64,000 bases of DNA from Oikopleura dioica (Eukaryota > Chordata > Appendicularia > Copelata > Oikopleuridae): assembly GCA_907165135.1 (NCBI GenBank), contig OU015569.1, positions 9,610,501 through 9,674,500 of the forward strand, written 5' to 3'. Positions within the stretch are counted from its first letter, which is position 1. Each line of letters begins with the position of its first letter. The notes under the pieces are model-generated. The model was given only the letters and a program-made list of their open reading frames with translations, searched no databases and was not told where the DNA came from. Below, piece after piece: positions 13,264 to 25,306 of the stretch. A program made the translations under genes and the position numbers.

Positions 13264-13745
13264 TACGCTTAAGCAGTCGTAAGTTTTTAGGGAGCTTTCA
13301 CTAAGTTATGGGTGGGCGGCACTTTCGTGGGCTGGCGCAGGAACACGCTGCGGGGCGCGAATCATGTAGAAATGGCGAACGGCTCGACAGTGTCTAACAA
13401 TACCAACGACCGGGGGTTGTGCGAAGGGCCAAGCTGTTTCGAAAACTGGCGCTGATGTCTGACGGATGTTTACATCCGTACGCGGCGCCAGACGAAAAGT
13501 GGCAGAAGTTGCAGTAGTGGTTTTAACCAAGATATGATATGGTAGCATATTAAAATAAGACCCGGTCGTTTCTTTCGGAGATTTTAACCCTTACAAACAT
13601 GAAGGAGGAACGTTGGGAAAAACCTACTCATTCATAAAACAATCGATAAGTTTAAGTAAATGGCCTGAATAAAGGAAAAAAACAGGGAATAATCGAGCAA
13701 ACCAGTAGGAACGGTCCTCGAGGACTTGGAAAGTCTGTTACCGAC

Positions 13746-15452
13746 TTAATAGTAATCGACGCCGCGGCGATTTGGCTGCATGAAGTAGTCCTCGTTTGGC
13801 GGCGAGTTGGGCATGTGCCAGCAGACAGGCGATGATGCGCCGAAGGATTCGGGAATGGTAAGAGAGAGTCCCTCGCTGAAAACATCGCTAATCAACCTGG
13901 CTCCGTTTGATCGACTTACTCATTGAGGATTTTCTTGATTGGTCGAACACCGCTTGGACGCGAGCTGTAGTTGTTTCCCGTGAATCCGTTGTTGGTAGTG
14001 GACGCAGGCGCAGGCTGGGGCTGCTCGTAGCCAGTGTTGTCGCTAAATGATCGTTGGTAGATCGGTTGAGGCTGCTGGCGGCTCATTGGAGGAATAATCG
14101 AAGCCTGCTGCTGCTGCTGGGAGACAGGCTGAACTTCGCTTCTTGACACAGATTCGTATCGCGGGATCGGCATGCTTTTAATAGGCTCTGGTTGGTACTG
14201 ACTCATTTGAGGGGAGGTTTGAGGAGCTGGCATGCTTTGATTCACGCTTGGAACTGGCGGTGGAACACTCTGCAACACAGGCGACACGGGTGGTTTGATC
14301 ATCGACATGTTCGCGAAGGTTAGATCCAGCGGAACGGTTTCACTCCCGCTTGATGAGCCGCTTGAGTCTGAGTTGAAGCTTGAGGCTTTTGTGTCTTTGA
14401 TTGCCGCCAGTTGCTGCTCCTGATACTTCTGTGCCATGAGGACCTAGCAGTGATGTTTAATGAAATGGTCGTTAACTTTAAGCTTACATGAAGAATACGT
14501 GTCTGCGTGGAGTCTGGCAAGTTCTGGAAGATTTCGAAGAGTTTCTTCGCCTGTTCCTGCTCACTGAGGTGCTTGTAGCCGCTGGAAGCGGTACTTGCGT
14601 TCGCAGCATTGGGAGATTGACCATTGGCGCCCTGGTACGGCTTTCCCATCTCGGGTTTCCACTCGCCCGTTTCGAAAATGGGAGATGGTGACCTAGACGG
14701 AATCGTGGGCTCAGAGGGTGCTTGACTAGACCAGTTGGTATTGGAGACCTTTTCGGTGTCGAAAGAGTTCCTCCGGGGCATAAAAAAAGCAGCTCGAACA
14801 CTAGAAAAAGAATCGAACCAATTCGTGCCGTCATCTCTTACCTGAGTGGCCGGCCTGGTTCGATTTCGATACCAGCTTTAGCTGCTTCGATGCAGTTCTG
14901 CGCGTCGCCTTCATCGGCAAAAGTAACGAAGCCATAAACTTTCTTCTGTCGTCGTCCGTCGCGATTGTTGACTTTCAATTCGACGTTGTATACCTTCCCC
15001 CATCGGGAAAAGTACTCTGTCAATCTTTCGTAGCCGAGCTAGAATTCGTCCATTGACGCCGAGTTATTCAGAAAAACTCATCTCACCTTTTCTATTCCAG
15101 CTCCTTCTATGTAGATTCTGTTGTTCACGTGAACCTTTCTGTGAAACTGGGGCGCTACCCACTCGTTTTCCTGAATAAGCATGTAAATCAACTCTCTCCC
15201 GAAGACACGAAACGAACCTTTGCGACAACTTTCGACAGCGGGTTCGGGCTAGTCGACTGGGCTCCTACTGTGGTGTTGGAAAGCGTGGCAGCAGTACTCA
15301 TTGCTTTCTGAAGAAGACATTTTTATTACTGAAAATTACAGGTTGCATTCGATGAATAGTATCTGAGGACGCGATGAATATTATTTCCTTATTTACGTTC
15401 AGCAGTTTTTCTAACATACCTTTTCACAGTCGTTTATTGGCAACGTTACCAT
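13746..15452 (-). CDS. Single-RRM RNA-binding protein with Pro/Gln-rich tail
   Basis: Joined exons run from ATG 15452: 15452-15420, 15307-15219, 15170-15087, 15038-14842, 14800-14488, 14443-13920, 13887-13746. The RRM reads NRIYIEGAG (RNP2), a linker, then KKVYGFVTFADEGDA (RNP1) and a helix. The rest is low-complexity: Ser/Pro-rich, a Q5 run coded by repeated CTG/CAG, and PIYQRSFSDN. Architecture (one N-terminal RRM plus Q/P-rich tail) resembles DAZ/Boule-type proteins, but this is a resemblance only. The last intron (13888-13919) is just 32 bp with a perfect GTAAGT donor; without it the ORF stops at once, and with it the tail adds about 45 residues ending VDYY. An alternative start is the ATG at 15301. 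Confidence 0.8.
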
Positions 15453-16413
15453 AACCGGCCGGTTGGCCCGATCGAATCTAAAATAAAAAACTTAAGAATC
15501 TTCATCCGTTGAAATTTGAAAATCAGAAGAATCTGATAAGGAGCAGCGAGTTGAACAAGCTCTATCTCTCTCTAACGCAATGGCTTGGTTCTATGGAGAA
15601 ATTTTCTGTTTAGAGGAATGTATTTTGAGGCTTTCTGGTGCGTCTCCTCTGGTGGTAGTGAAGAGAGGACAGTACGCACGATGGGATGGAGCGGGCGATT
15701 GAGCGCGTTTTGGCGAATGGGAATCGCCCAAAGCAGCCGCCCACGACGCAAAATTACGTGACGGGCGCGGTCCACCCCGACTCCACTACGACTTGTTGCT
15801 CGGCCACAGAGCTTCGGCTGTGAGACCCGATTGGCAAACTAGCGCAAAAAGTAACTGAATGTTGAATCTCAGAGCTTGAAAATATCTATTCCAAGTTGGG
15901 TAGAGTCGAGAACGAAAAGACGGGGAGACAATGGGTTCACTGTCGATTCGCTCTTTCTCTCATTGATAAAAAAATCGAATCCAGATAGTAGGGTTCAAGT
16001 TCGACCGCTTTTTCGATTCGCTGAAATCGATAGCTCGGGCTGAAGTGACCAGTGCTGAATCTTATGTAATCTGTCTTCAATTTTCACTAGTGGAAAAGTT
16101 TCGACACTCAAAAGTATTGGTCGTCTTCTTTTTCAGATTAGATCAATATGAAGTTCTGATCCTCTGGTGCAATGTGTTTGCTATAAATTTAAAGTGTCCC
16201 CGCTCAGTCGTAACTAATCTTGAATATTATCTAGGGTTCACTCAGCCATAATGGGAACTCAGATAATTACGCTCCGTACTTCCGATAATAAGTAACTGCG
16301 CCGATAGATGGCGTGGAATAATAAATCTGTATTTTATCAATTAACTGAAGCTTTAGAAAGGTAGTATCCATCAAGATGTCACAGTGGTTAAAGTTGTCAG
16401 TTGGAAAGTCTTC
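15453..16413. other. Intergenic
   Basis: Between two minus-strand genes. It probably holds the RRM gene promoter and the RING gene 3' UTR. Short ORFs on both strands show no recognisable protein. I see nothing else. Confidence 0.5.
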
Positions 16414-17913
16414 TTAGTCCAGCATTGGCTCCTCTTGGAGGATGTAATGGAGAGAAGAGGGTCCCTTCGAAGATATCTTAAAAGGTAAATGCTCAAATCA
16501 AATTGTTATCTTTCAAATAATACCGTTGTAGTTTCAAACTCTCCATTTTCGAATTGAGGGGAAAAATTTTTACAAAAACCGCTTTCAATTTCTGTGAATT
16601 TTTCGTTGAAAGTGAACTCGTATATCCATAGATTGTCGCCTGTGAAGGTAACTGGCTCCCAGCGGATCTCGCCAGTGAACTTGCGCTCTTGTTCTTCATA
16701 ATTCCAGTTCAGAAACTCTTTCCGAGCCGGTGGTCTACTTCCGTCATCGAGCTTCCACCCTTCTGGCGCTTTTTCGTAGGAAATGTAGGGTCCATCCGCC
16801 GCGAAGTGGTAGGACGCACTACCGACACCCAAATCCTGAGCATAGACTTGTCCGATCGGAGAAGTGATTGCTTTTCGCTCAACCCCGGGTATTTCCAAAT
16901 CGGCAAAGAAGAAAATGCTCTCACACAAATCGCAAAATTTAGCCCATTTTCCTACTTGCCCGTAAGGTTTGATGCAAATCTTTTTTTGGGTTAAATAAAT
17001 GCAGGAAAATAAATATTGTGATTTTAATTTTGACCCTTTCCTTGCAGAGCGTGTGCTTGCATGGAAGAGCAACGAGATCTTTTTCTGAGTAGCAGGAAAA
17101 GCAGATTCCCTTCAGCGCTTTATTCAGAATCGCCATAAGTTTTTCTCTAATAAAGAGAGAATAACAAAGCTCCCGTCTCTCACTGTCAGGATTTCTCGTA
17201 GGAACGAAATCGGAGCTCCAGAAGACTGTCCCATTCTCGCGCAACATTTCACAAGTCCCAGACTCAATTTTCAGGAAATCTTCGCTAAATTTGAAATCGT
17301 ATCTCCAAGATCCGCATCGCTCTATAAGGCGCACTTCCCCTTCCCAAAGTATAGTGCCGCTAAATCGACGGGTTTCTTGATCGTACTCGACATCAACGAA
17401 ATACTTCGTAGCTGGGGGCTCACTTCCGTCGGTCATTCGCCAGTGGGATCTTGCAAAGTCGCTCAATCAGCTATTAAATTATGCAACTCATCTCAGGAAA
17501 AAATTTTCAATAGCCTTTCCTGTCGTAAGAAATGTAGGCCGTGCGTTCGTCGACAAAATGATAAGAAGCGATGCCCAGCTCTGCACTCGGCATCTGTATA
17601 TACGCTTGGCCCCATGGTGAGGTAAACACCAAAGAGCCCTGTTCCTCGTCGAATTCAAGCTGAGTTGTTTGTACTTTTCCCTGACAGTACGGGCAGGCGA
17701 ATACGACTTTATCCCTTGCCCATCTGGTCAGACACACGATGCAGAATTTGTGGCCACACGCTAATATTGAAATTGAATAAATAAAAATAACAAAAATTGG
17801 GCAAAGATAAATTAACTATGAAGAATATTTTTACCTGTTTCTACTGTTAGTTTCGGAAGAAGCCTCCTGTAGCAGATCGGACAGTCGGGGTCTTCATCCC
17901 CTTCGCTGGCCAT
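16414..17913 (-). CDS. Tandem RING-finger protein with duplicated accessory domain
   Basis: Probable E3 ubiquitin ligase. ATG 17913 follows a TTTCAG trans-splice-like acceptor. Exons: 17913-17835, 17760-17520, 17461-17041, 16979-16524, 16476-16414. RING 1: CPIC, CGHKFCIVC, CPYC. RING 2: CFSC, CKHTLC-KIC, CDLC. After each RING comes the same roughly 100-residue domain: first copy AYISYD...WRMTDGSEPPATKYF...FKFSEDFLKIESGTC, second copy PYISYE...WKLDDGSRPPARKEF...FTFNEKFTEIESGFC. So the gene arose by internal duplication. Two introns (17462-17519 and 16980-17040) need GA-AG borders: the first to keep the frame, the second to give the canonical C-x2-C spacing in RING 2. The last intron is 47 bp, GT-AG. 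Confidence 0.8.
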
Positions 17914-18439
17914 TCTGAGTCGTTCTACATCTGAAAGGGTCTGTTATCCGGGGCATTGGTAGATGATTTTTATCATGTCAGTCAGGAAAAGGAAGCGTTT
18001 TAGTTAGACAGGGTGACTCGCGCGATCGGAGTTCTAAGAGCAGCATGAACAAGAAGCAATCTCCCCCGATAATAAGCGACAGTATCGACGGTATCGCTCT
18101 GGAAGTTCTACCGCTGAATATTGTCATTTACGATCAGAGGAAAAACATGGCGCAAAGAGACTAAAAAGGTTAAATGTAAAACGATCGGGTTTCGGTAATT
18201 ATTACTGAATTTCAGACTGGCTGTAAGTTGATTTTTCTCCACTGAGAAAGGATTAAGAAGTAAAAAGTAACCGTAATAAGCTGAAGCCTAAAGGTCATAC
18301 ATGTATCTGCGCTGGCGTTTTCAAAAGGAGGCTTTTTAAATATATAGACGAGAATAAAACGATTTGGGAACTTTGATGCATGGATTGTTGGGCGGAGTCA
18401 GGTGCAGTTTTTTGTCCATTTTTGGTTTACAACTCATTC
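17914..18439. other. Intergenic
   Basis: Between two minus-strand genes, with no coding signal seen. Contains the likely 5' region of the tandem-RING gene. Confidence 0.5.
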
Positions 18440-21400
18440 TTAGTCGGAGTTTGTTTTTGAAAGGGGTCCATTTCGGAATTGATTCACTGCGTATTCTTTC
18501 GGGCTCGAGACGACCTGTAGATATTCGAGGTTGTTCAAATTGCAATTCTTCTCGAGGCGGAATATATCCATTTCTGTGCCGTCACTTAGGCGAATTTTGA
18601 AAGTGTCGAAATTCAAAAGGCCTTCTTCCTCGTAATGCTTTTTCGGTACTTGATCTTCTTTCTTGACTTTCACTTTTTTGGCTGCCCTTTCTTTCTTTTC
18701 CTTCTCTTTCGTCGCTTCTTTCTCTTTAGCCCCTTCTCTGCCCCTTTTCGAATCTCTGCCAAAAACTTTCTTGCTCTTCCTTGGAAACTTATCCTTCCTC
18801 GCGTCAAATTCTTTATTTGCATCTTTACCATTCTTCGGTACCCAGCTTGGATCATTATCCGTCGTCGAGTCGGTTTCAGATGCGGGAGGAAATACTTCTT
18901 TTTTCGCGTGATTCCACTTATAGACAATGTAGACCTACAAACCAACAAATAAGATCTCAGAAAAATACTTTTTATCTTACGCTAGATAGGTGATCTGGAT
19001 TAGCGGTCATTGTGGCGGGATTAAAGAGAACTTGTTTGTCTTTGTGCATAATTTCTACCGTCCTCTTGAAGCGATCATGATGCGGCCCACCGCTGTAATG
19101 AAACAAAACACGCGCGGACTTCGAATCTGGAATCTTCATGAAGAGCACGGCCATCGGATCAAGTAGTATTTCACCGACCTAGATATAAGGTAATTCCAAG
19201 AAAGCGAGAAATAGTAGAATTACCTCCCGCGAAGAACCAGTGTAAAGTTTTTCGCTTAGCTCGAATCTGTTCTCGATGCTCAACGAAACATACACGCTTC
19301 TCCTGCCGTGATTTTTTAACCAGACGGAGTAGTTGAGCTCTATGCCGTCCCTCAGCTCTTTGAATTGATTCTCGTCGTTGGCAACACGCATGTTCAGCTC
19401 AAGATCGTAGTCGTCCTTTCTACTGATTTTCTTTAGGTACTGCGAAATTGTATTCATATTTTCTTTGTACGAGTGCGAGCAGTGTCGAGGCATGCGGCTC
19501 GGTCGAATACAGTATTCGTGTGACGGATCCTCTTTCGAACTCTTCAAGCAATACTTTCGTGCGTAGTCATCAAAATCTTTTTTCATCAGGTTGAACTTTG
19601 AACTGTAAGAGAACTTACTTAGGGATAAATAGAGAGTCACCATACTATGGTGTTCACAGTACGAGCAAAAATAAATGCCTTATTTGATCCCTCTCCTGAT
19701 CCTTGACTTTTTTACACGGATCATAGTTTTTTTCGTCGTCTTGGTTGCAGCTTGCAGGTTTGATCTTAATTCGTGAGAAGACTAGCGGGAACTCCTTGTC
19801 CTCCTTCCATTCCTCGGGGCTGGTTTTTTCTTTGGCCATTTTGAGATTGTCAGAAAGAATATCTCCTGACCATGGAAAGTAGCAATAGAAATTGGAATGG
19901 ATAAACGCTCTGCTCTCCATCGATTCAGTTTCGCTCTTTTTATCCGTAACTAAAAGCAAGCTTGCAGAAATTATAATTGATTTAAAAAGACATTATCATT
20001 CACATATCTTGAAAATGCGTACATACATCGAACGAATGAAATCACGCCCCATGTGGCCGCCTTGTTTAATGTTTGGTCGTTTGTTTCAATATCCTTTAAG
20101 TCTGGGCAATTAGGATCTTTATCTGCGGTTTTGTTGTCCATAAATACAGTGCAGTGGTTGGGGTTGATGCTGAATAAGTTTAAACACTGCGATGATTATT
20201 CTTCATTACCAGTAGCGCGCCATAGATTTTTCGTCGCATTTCGCCCATTTCTCATTGACCGTGTTCTTGACAACTTTCTCATCTTGGAGAATATCTGGGC
20301 GAAAGAACTGGACAATGGTTAGTCGAATTTCTGCAATGTGGATGTCTGCGTTTTTTCCTTTATGTGCGGGCGGAAATTTGATGTAGCAGCATTCACCGAA
20401 CATGCGCGAGCCGCGTTTGCACGAAGACAGGTTGATTTGGTAGAGAATGGACTCTTTAGCTAAAAGCTGCTTCCGGGAAATTGAAATCTGGTCCATCTTT
20501 GACTCTATCTCCGTCAGATTCTTCTCCTCTTCCTGGAGATTCATGTGACTGGCCACAGCGTCGACGAACGAATTAGCAGAAGAGTTTGGGCCACAGAGAA
20601 AGAGACTGTAAATAGTGCGGCCCCACTTGTCAAGATCCTTGTTGAAGTTCGCTCGCTTGAATTCCTTTGGATTCATTTTCTCGATTATCTTCGACAGATC
20701 ATGTTGAAATTGTTGTCGAGTGAGCTGAGGGTAGTAATGCAACGGATTGAAGCAAAAGTAGCTCTTCTTTCCCTTTTCGTCGTCATGTCCGTCGTCTTCG
20801 CAGTATCGCGAGAAAATTTGGCATGGTTTGGAGTAATCCGTCTCTTTCAAATACTGGACGAAAGGGTTGAAGAGAATGTAAATCATGTTCTGCGGGTAGA
20901 TTTTCTTTATCTAAAGTGGTGGAGTAAGTAAGTGAAATTGAAATAAATGCCACTCACTCTGTCATCTGTCGTCCAGTGCTGCACTTGGACCCTGCCATCG
21001 GCGGTGCGCGGCACTTTGATGCATCCCACTTCTCTCAACTCGCGCAGGATTTCCTCCTTATCGTCTTTCTTGGTAATATCGGTACATGCGTCGACGATAT
21101 CTTCGCAGAGCTTGAGAAACTTGCCAGATTCTCCGTCTCGGCCCGATTTCTGGTTGACGCGACGTGTATTATTTCGGAAGCTCCGTGCCAGCTCCCACAG
21201 CTGTCTGTCACAAAGCCTCTTTGAGTGGTTATAAATATCAGTTTTTGAAAATACCGTACTGCTTAAAATTTAGAACCGCGTGGCGAAAAGAAGTCGTGCT
21301 TGGGCATCTCCAGAGGGTGCATTTGCTTCGCTGCCGCGATAAATTTCGAGACAAATTCCTCCTCTCTCCGTTTTTCCTCAGTTTTGGTAATTTCAACTAA

Positions 21401-21907
21401 TTTAGCTATATTTTCCTTTTCGCTTGTGTCGATCGTGGTCTCCGTCTCGTCTTCCGGTTCTTCCTTCAATTCTTCAGTCTGCTTTCTCATTTCCTCCTCA
21501 AGTTCTGCATCTATCATCATGTTGTGGCGCACCGATTCACGGTTGAAATCGGTCAGCTGCAGCTGACTGTACTCGCTGGGACGGTAGTGGGGGAGAAAAG
21601 TCGGTTCATTCTTCACCACGTCGAAAATAGAAGAGTCTGAATGTTCAATCTTCAAGATCAAAAATGCTCAACTACCTGGGCTGTAAGAGGAGCTGTGAGT
21701 GGAACTCGTCAATGAGAGCTCTTGCATAGCCTGAACACCGATAGGCATCAGGCTGGAAGATAGAACGTCTCTTCTTTCATCTGACTCGGTTGTTGAAGTC
21801 TTCTTTAGCGGGTTGACTTTGTTATAAGATTCCGAGCCTCTAGAACCGTCTACTTCGGCGGTAACTCTTTTCGGCCGCCTATTATGGAGGATAACCCTAG
21901 AAAGCAT
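18440..21907 (-). CDS. Multi-MH1-domain protein with basic C-terminal tail (novel SMAD-related)
   Basis: About nine exons: 21907-21676, 21636-about 21270, 21218-20958, 20910-20210, 20169-20027, 19949-19679, 19644-19224, 19178-18981, 18934-18440. An acidic/Ser-rich N-terminus is followed by an MH1 domain: helices, then GCIKVPRTADGRVQV, NMIYILFNPF, PCQIF and YFCFNPLHYY, giving all four zinc ligands (C, C, C, H) of SMAD MH1. A second module repeats the pattern with IRLTIVQFFRPDI, WAKC and WCINPNH. Two further stretches (KAATWGVISFVR...FYCYFPW; MVTLYLSLSKF...HEYCIRP) look like more degenerate copies. The C-terminal domain (GIELNYSVWLKN, LLDPMAVLFMKI, ARVLFHYSGGPHH) is unrecognised and is not a clear MH2. 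The tail is Lys-rich with nuclear-localisation character, then ends LSKTNSD. The donor after the second exon and the 34 bp GC-AG intron 19645-19678 are uncertain. Probably a DNA-binding nuclear protein. Confidence 0.7.
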
Positions 21908-22842
21908 CGTTTTCGAATACTGAGATGAGTGGTGGAAACTTACGGCTCCTGACCGCTCGCCACTACAGATCGCATGATCCCGGCTTTGTCTCTATTTTCA
22001 TCTGCGCCCATAAACTGGCGCGTTCTGTCTGCTCAGAAAAAAAGTTAACGTTTGGTAGTAAGTGTCGTAAGATCCTTTACGGAATTTTCGACGGTCTTTA
22101 TATACTGATCGATATTAACCCACGCATGAAAGCTCATGCGCTCTATAATCCCGCCCATGATGGCACATGATCCCGATTTCTAATGAGTGAGTTTGGCACG
22201 ACCCAACAATGAAAACTTCCACTAATCATGTAATGGACTCTACTCTTACTTATTAAAGGGGCCTCTTGTGAACCTATTTCAGTATTCTCTCTATGCACAT
22301 AATAGTTATTTAGAAAAATAATATTAAGTATATATAAATATGTGTTTATCAGGGGATGGAATTTCCAACCCCGCGGGCAGTTTTCTATTCCCGTCAATTT
22401 CATTCAAATAATGTCGTCAGTCAGTCGGAAAAATCGTAATACAAAATTTACCTGTAGATCAAGTGTTCTGGAGCATTTCCAGAGTGGCAATGAAATTGTT
22501 CTCTCCCTTTTTCCTTTCTTTGAACGTTTTTCCCGACAGGCCCCCGATCCACGACGACCAATGAGTCACCATTTTTCCTTTTCGAACAAAAAATCGCATT
22601 TTCGCTTCGCGTCTTCTAAAAATCTCAAAATCACTATCTTCGTCAGGAAGAGAAATGTACAGAAAGAGAGAACTAAGAAGAAATTAAACACAAGGGGAAT
22701 TACTCCGACCGTGTAACCGTCTTATATAAAATCTGGTAACCAGAAGTGCGACACTGGGGAAGGTTCTTTTCTCTCCGAGTTCTTCCCAGGGCTCGGCCCG
22801 AAGCAGATTTTATATCAATCTGATAATTTCACTTTATCAGAG
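21908..22842. other. Intergenic, between divergent genes
   Basis: Separates the MH1 gene (-) from the beta-galactosidase gene (+), so both promoters should be here. A plus ORF at 22342-22716 has no recognisable protein. TCTGGTAACCAGA at about 22733 is a near-perfect palindrome. An acceptor-like ...TTTATCAG sits directly before the 22843 ATG. Confidence 0.5.
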
Positions 22843-25306
22843 ATGGCGCCGCGGCCCCTCTCTCTTCTCAAGCTTCTTGCCTTTTTCGTCATCCTTTCTG
22901 TTCTCTACACAGGCTATATCTTCAAGGATGGTTTTATAAATCTGACAAATATCTATCCAAAAACTATCCGCTCCTCAGGCGGTCTTTTTCGACTCCAATC
23001 GCTCGAGCCAATCATCAAAAAAAGCAAAAGCTTAGTAAAAGAAGTCAACTAAGTGCCAATTATGTCCTAGAAATAGTTTTCGATCGCTTTTTTTATAAAA
23101 CTATCAACAGTCGCTTACTTTTCGAAGACGATCTTCTCTTTCCTACGACTCCAAGAACTTCTATCTCGGAGAAGAAGCGAGCCAACTTCTATCAGGCTCT
23201 GTTCACTACTTCAGAATTCCGAAGGAAAGGATCTCGATTAATGATTTTCGGCCTTCTTGATCAGTTTGTGATTCCCGATAAAGAAATACTGGCACGATCG
23301 ACTGGCGAAAGTGAAATCGGCGGGCCTAAACGGAGTGACAACGTATGTGCCCTGGAATCTGCATGAGCCGGAGCCTGGCGAGTTTCACTTCTCCGGCGAC
23401 TTGGACCTTGTTCACTTTATCAACGTAGCAAGAGCTCTTGATCTATTCGTGATTCTTAGGCCTGGGCCTTACATTTGCTCGGAGCTGGAGTGGGGAGGCC
23501 TCCCTGCATGGCTTCTCAGGGACTCATTTATGAAGGTGCGGACAAATTACCCGGGCTACATTAGCGCAGTCAAACGCTATTTCGCCGAGCTTCTCCCTCT
23601 TGTCAAATACCAGCAGTCCAAGTACGGTGGGCCGATCATAGCCGTGCAGGTCGAAAATGAATACGGACTGTACGCTGGCCAAGACCCCAACCACTTGAAT
23701 ACCCTTGCAGGACTTTTAAAAAACGAAGGCATCGTTGAGCCACTGTTCACCTCAGACGGGTCGAGTGTTTGGGAAAGCGAGAAGAGCACCATTTACGAAG
23801 ATGGACTGAAAAGTGTGAATTTCAAAAGCAACCCAGAAAAACACTTGAAATTATTGCGGGGGCATTTTCCAGATCAGCCACTCTGGGTGATGGAGTACTG
23901 GGCCGGTTGGTTCGACTGGTGGGGCGAAGGGCGCAATCTCTTCGACACGAGCGAATTCACAAGGAATCTCGATATCATATTAGACCAGAAGGCGTCCGTC
24001 AACTTTTACATGTTTCATGGTGGCACTAATTTTGGTTTCACTAATGGTGGTCTTACTATTGCCAGGTATTTGTATAGTTTAAAGTGTAAATTAAAGAGTT
24101 TATTCAGAGGGTATTACACAGCGGATGTGACGAGCTATGATTACGATTGCCCGATTTCAGAATCGGGGGCTTATGGAGAGAAATTTTACGCTATACGGGA
24201 GAGCTTAGTGTCACACGGATTTCCCGTGCCAGAAGTCTACCGCTCATCTATCACCAAGCCGAGAAGTTATAAACCACTGGAATACAAAGACGGATTTTTT
24301 AGTTTATGGGATATGCTTCACCTTGGTGCGTACAAATACATCAAACACTTAAAAACACTCAATTAGTTGAAAACGCAACTCTAAACGAGCCAATGCCGAT
24401 GGAAATAGTGAGCTATCCGAATGCGATCGGACAAAGTTATGGCTACATTTTCTACGAAATGAACGTTGATTGTGCGAAGAGTGGCGATGTTGTCGTATCT
24501 GGGCTGAAAACAAGACTGCGAGGACGAGCTCATTTCTATCTCAACAGGAATGAGGTTGGGAAGCCTATTCTTTACGAAGACGAAGGAAAGGTTAAATATC
24601 TGCCAATATGGAGCATAAAACTTAAAAAATATGCTCTGGATTATATTTAACCGGAGCTAGCCTCAACGCAGCAAGATAGCTCCTCGTGGGAGGTTATTCA
24701 TTCGTCAGAAATGTCCTTCGATCTTGGAATCTTAGTCGAGAACCCAGGCCGCGTCAACTTCGACAATATCTACGGCTTAGATGGGCAATACAAGGGGTTG
24801 CTAGGAAATATCGTTCTTTCGGGCTCTGCTGGTTGTAAATTCAAAGGGCAAGGCGTATCCGCTTTTCGCTTGGATATGAACTCAACAACGATAGCACAAT
24901 CAACAAGGAGAACGGGGCGCTGGCGAGAACGGCCCGGCTTGCACAAATTTACACTTCATCTCCGACACGAGGCACACGATACTTTCGTCGATCCAGTATC
25001 TTCGGGCTTTAGAAAAGGAGTCGTTTTCGTGAATGAGCGCAACTTGGGGCGCTATTGGGAAATTGGCCCACAGAAGGTAACATTTACCTTTCAATTACCA
25101 TTTTCAAAGCTCTAATGAGCTCAAATGAGCCTCGCTAGTATAAACTGACATGAAATCTTTAGACGTTGTATTTGCCAGGTCCATGGCTTCGCTCCGGCGC
25201 TAACGAGATTATTGTCTTTGATGAGTATCCTCAGCAAGAAGCTCCAAAAGTGTTGATCTTTAAAGATGCCCCTGATCTTGGCGTCAAAAATGACAGAGAC
25301 CCCTAA
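22843..25306 (+). CDS. GH35 beta-galactosidase, membrane-anchored (GLB1L-like)
   Basis: Hydrolyses terminal beta-galactosides; predicted type II membrane protein of the secretory pathway. Exons: 22843-23034, 23111-about 23224, about 23285-24065, 24108-24325, 24367-24590, 24672-25076, 25163-25306. Residues about 8-27 form one hydrophobic signal-anchor. The TIM barrel shows GSVHYFRIP, YVPWNLHEP, LRPGPYICSELEWGGLP, the acid/base Glu in AVQVENEYG, the nucleophile Glu in WVMEYWAGWFD, and FHGGTNFGFTNGG. C-terminal jelly-roll parts include FVNERNLGRYWEIGPQ and LYLPGPWL. Total is near 690 residues, within the family range and closest to GLB1L2/3. The intron between 23224 and 23285 has no GT donor and its exact edges are unresolved. 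AATAAA-type signals lie near 25410. Confidence 0.93.

Larger units (their letters stand above)
7486..13745. other. Gene-poor region with two possible exons
   Basis: More than 6 kb of mostly non-coding AT-rich sequence, unusual beside the dense rest of the window. Two plus-strand stretches look weakly coding and are listed separately (10363-10599 and 10720-10950). A nested hairpin region lies at 13137-13263. I see no tRNA, transposase or simple-sequence array. Confidence 0.5.

Noticed and set aside
18670-18948. Basic protein ORF on the minus strand (RKKRRKRRKRKK run)
   Set aside because: Wrong frame; the correct frame of the MH1-array gene there is Lys/Glu-rich and joins the neighbouring exons.
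22342-22716. 124-codon plus ORF before the beta-galactosidase gene
   Set aside because: No similarity or domain seen; low-complexity Lys/Phe composition typical of AT-rich chance ORFs.
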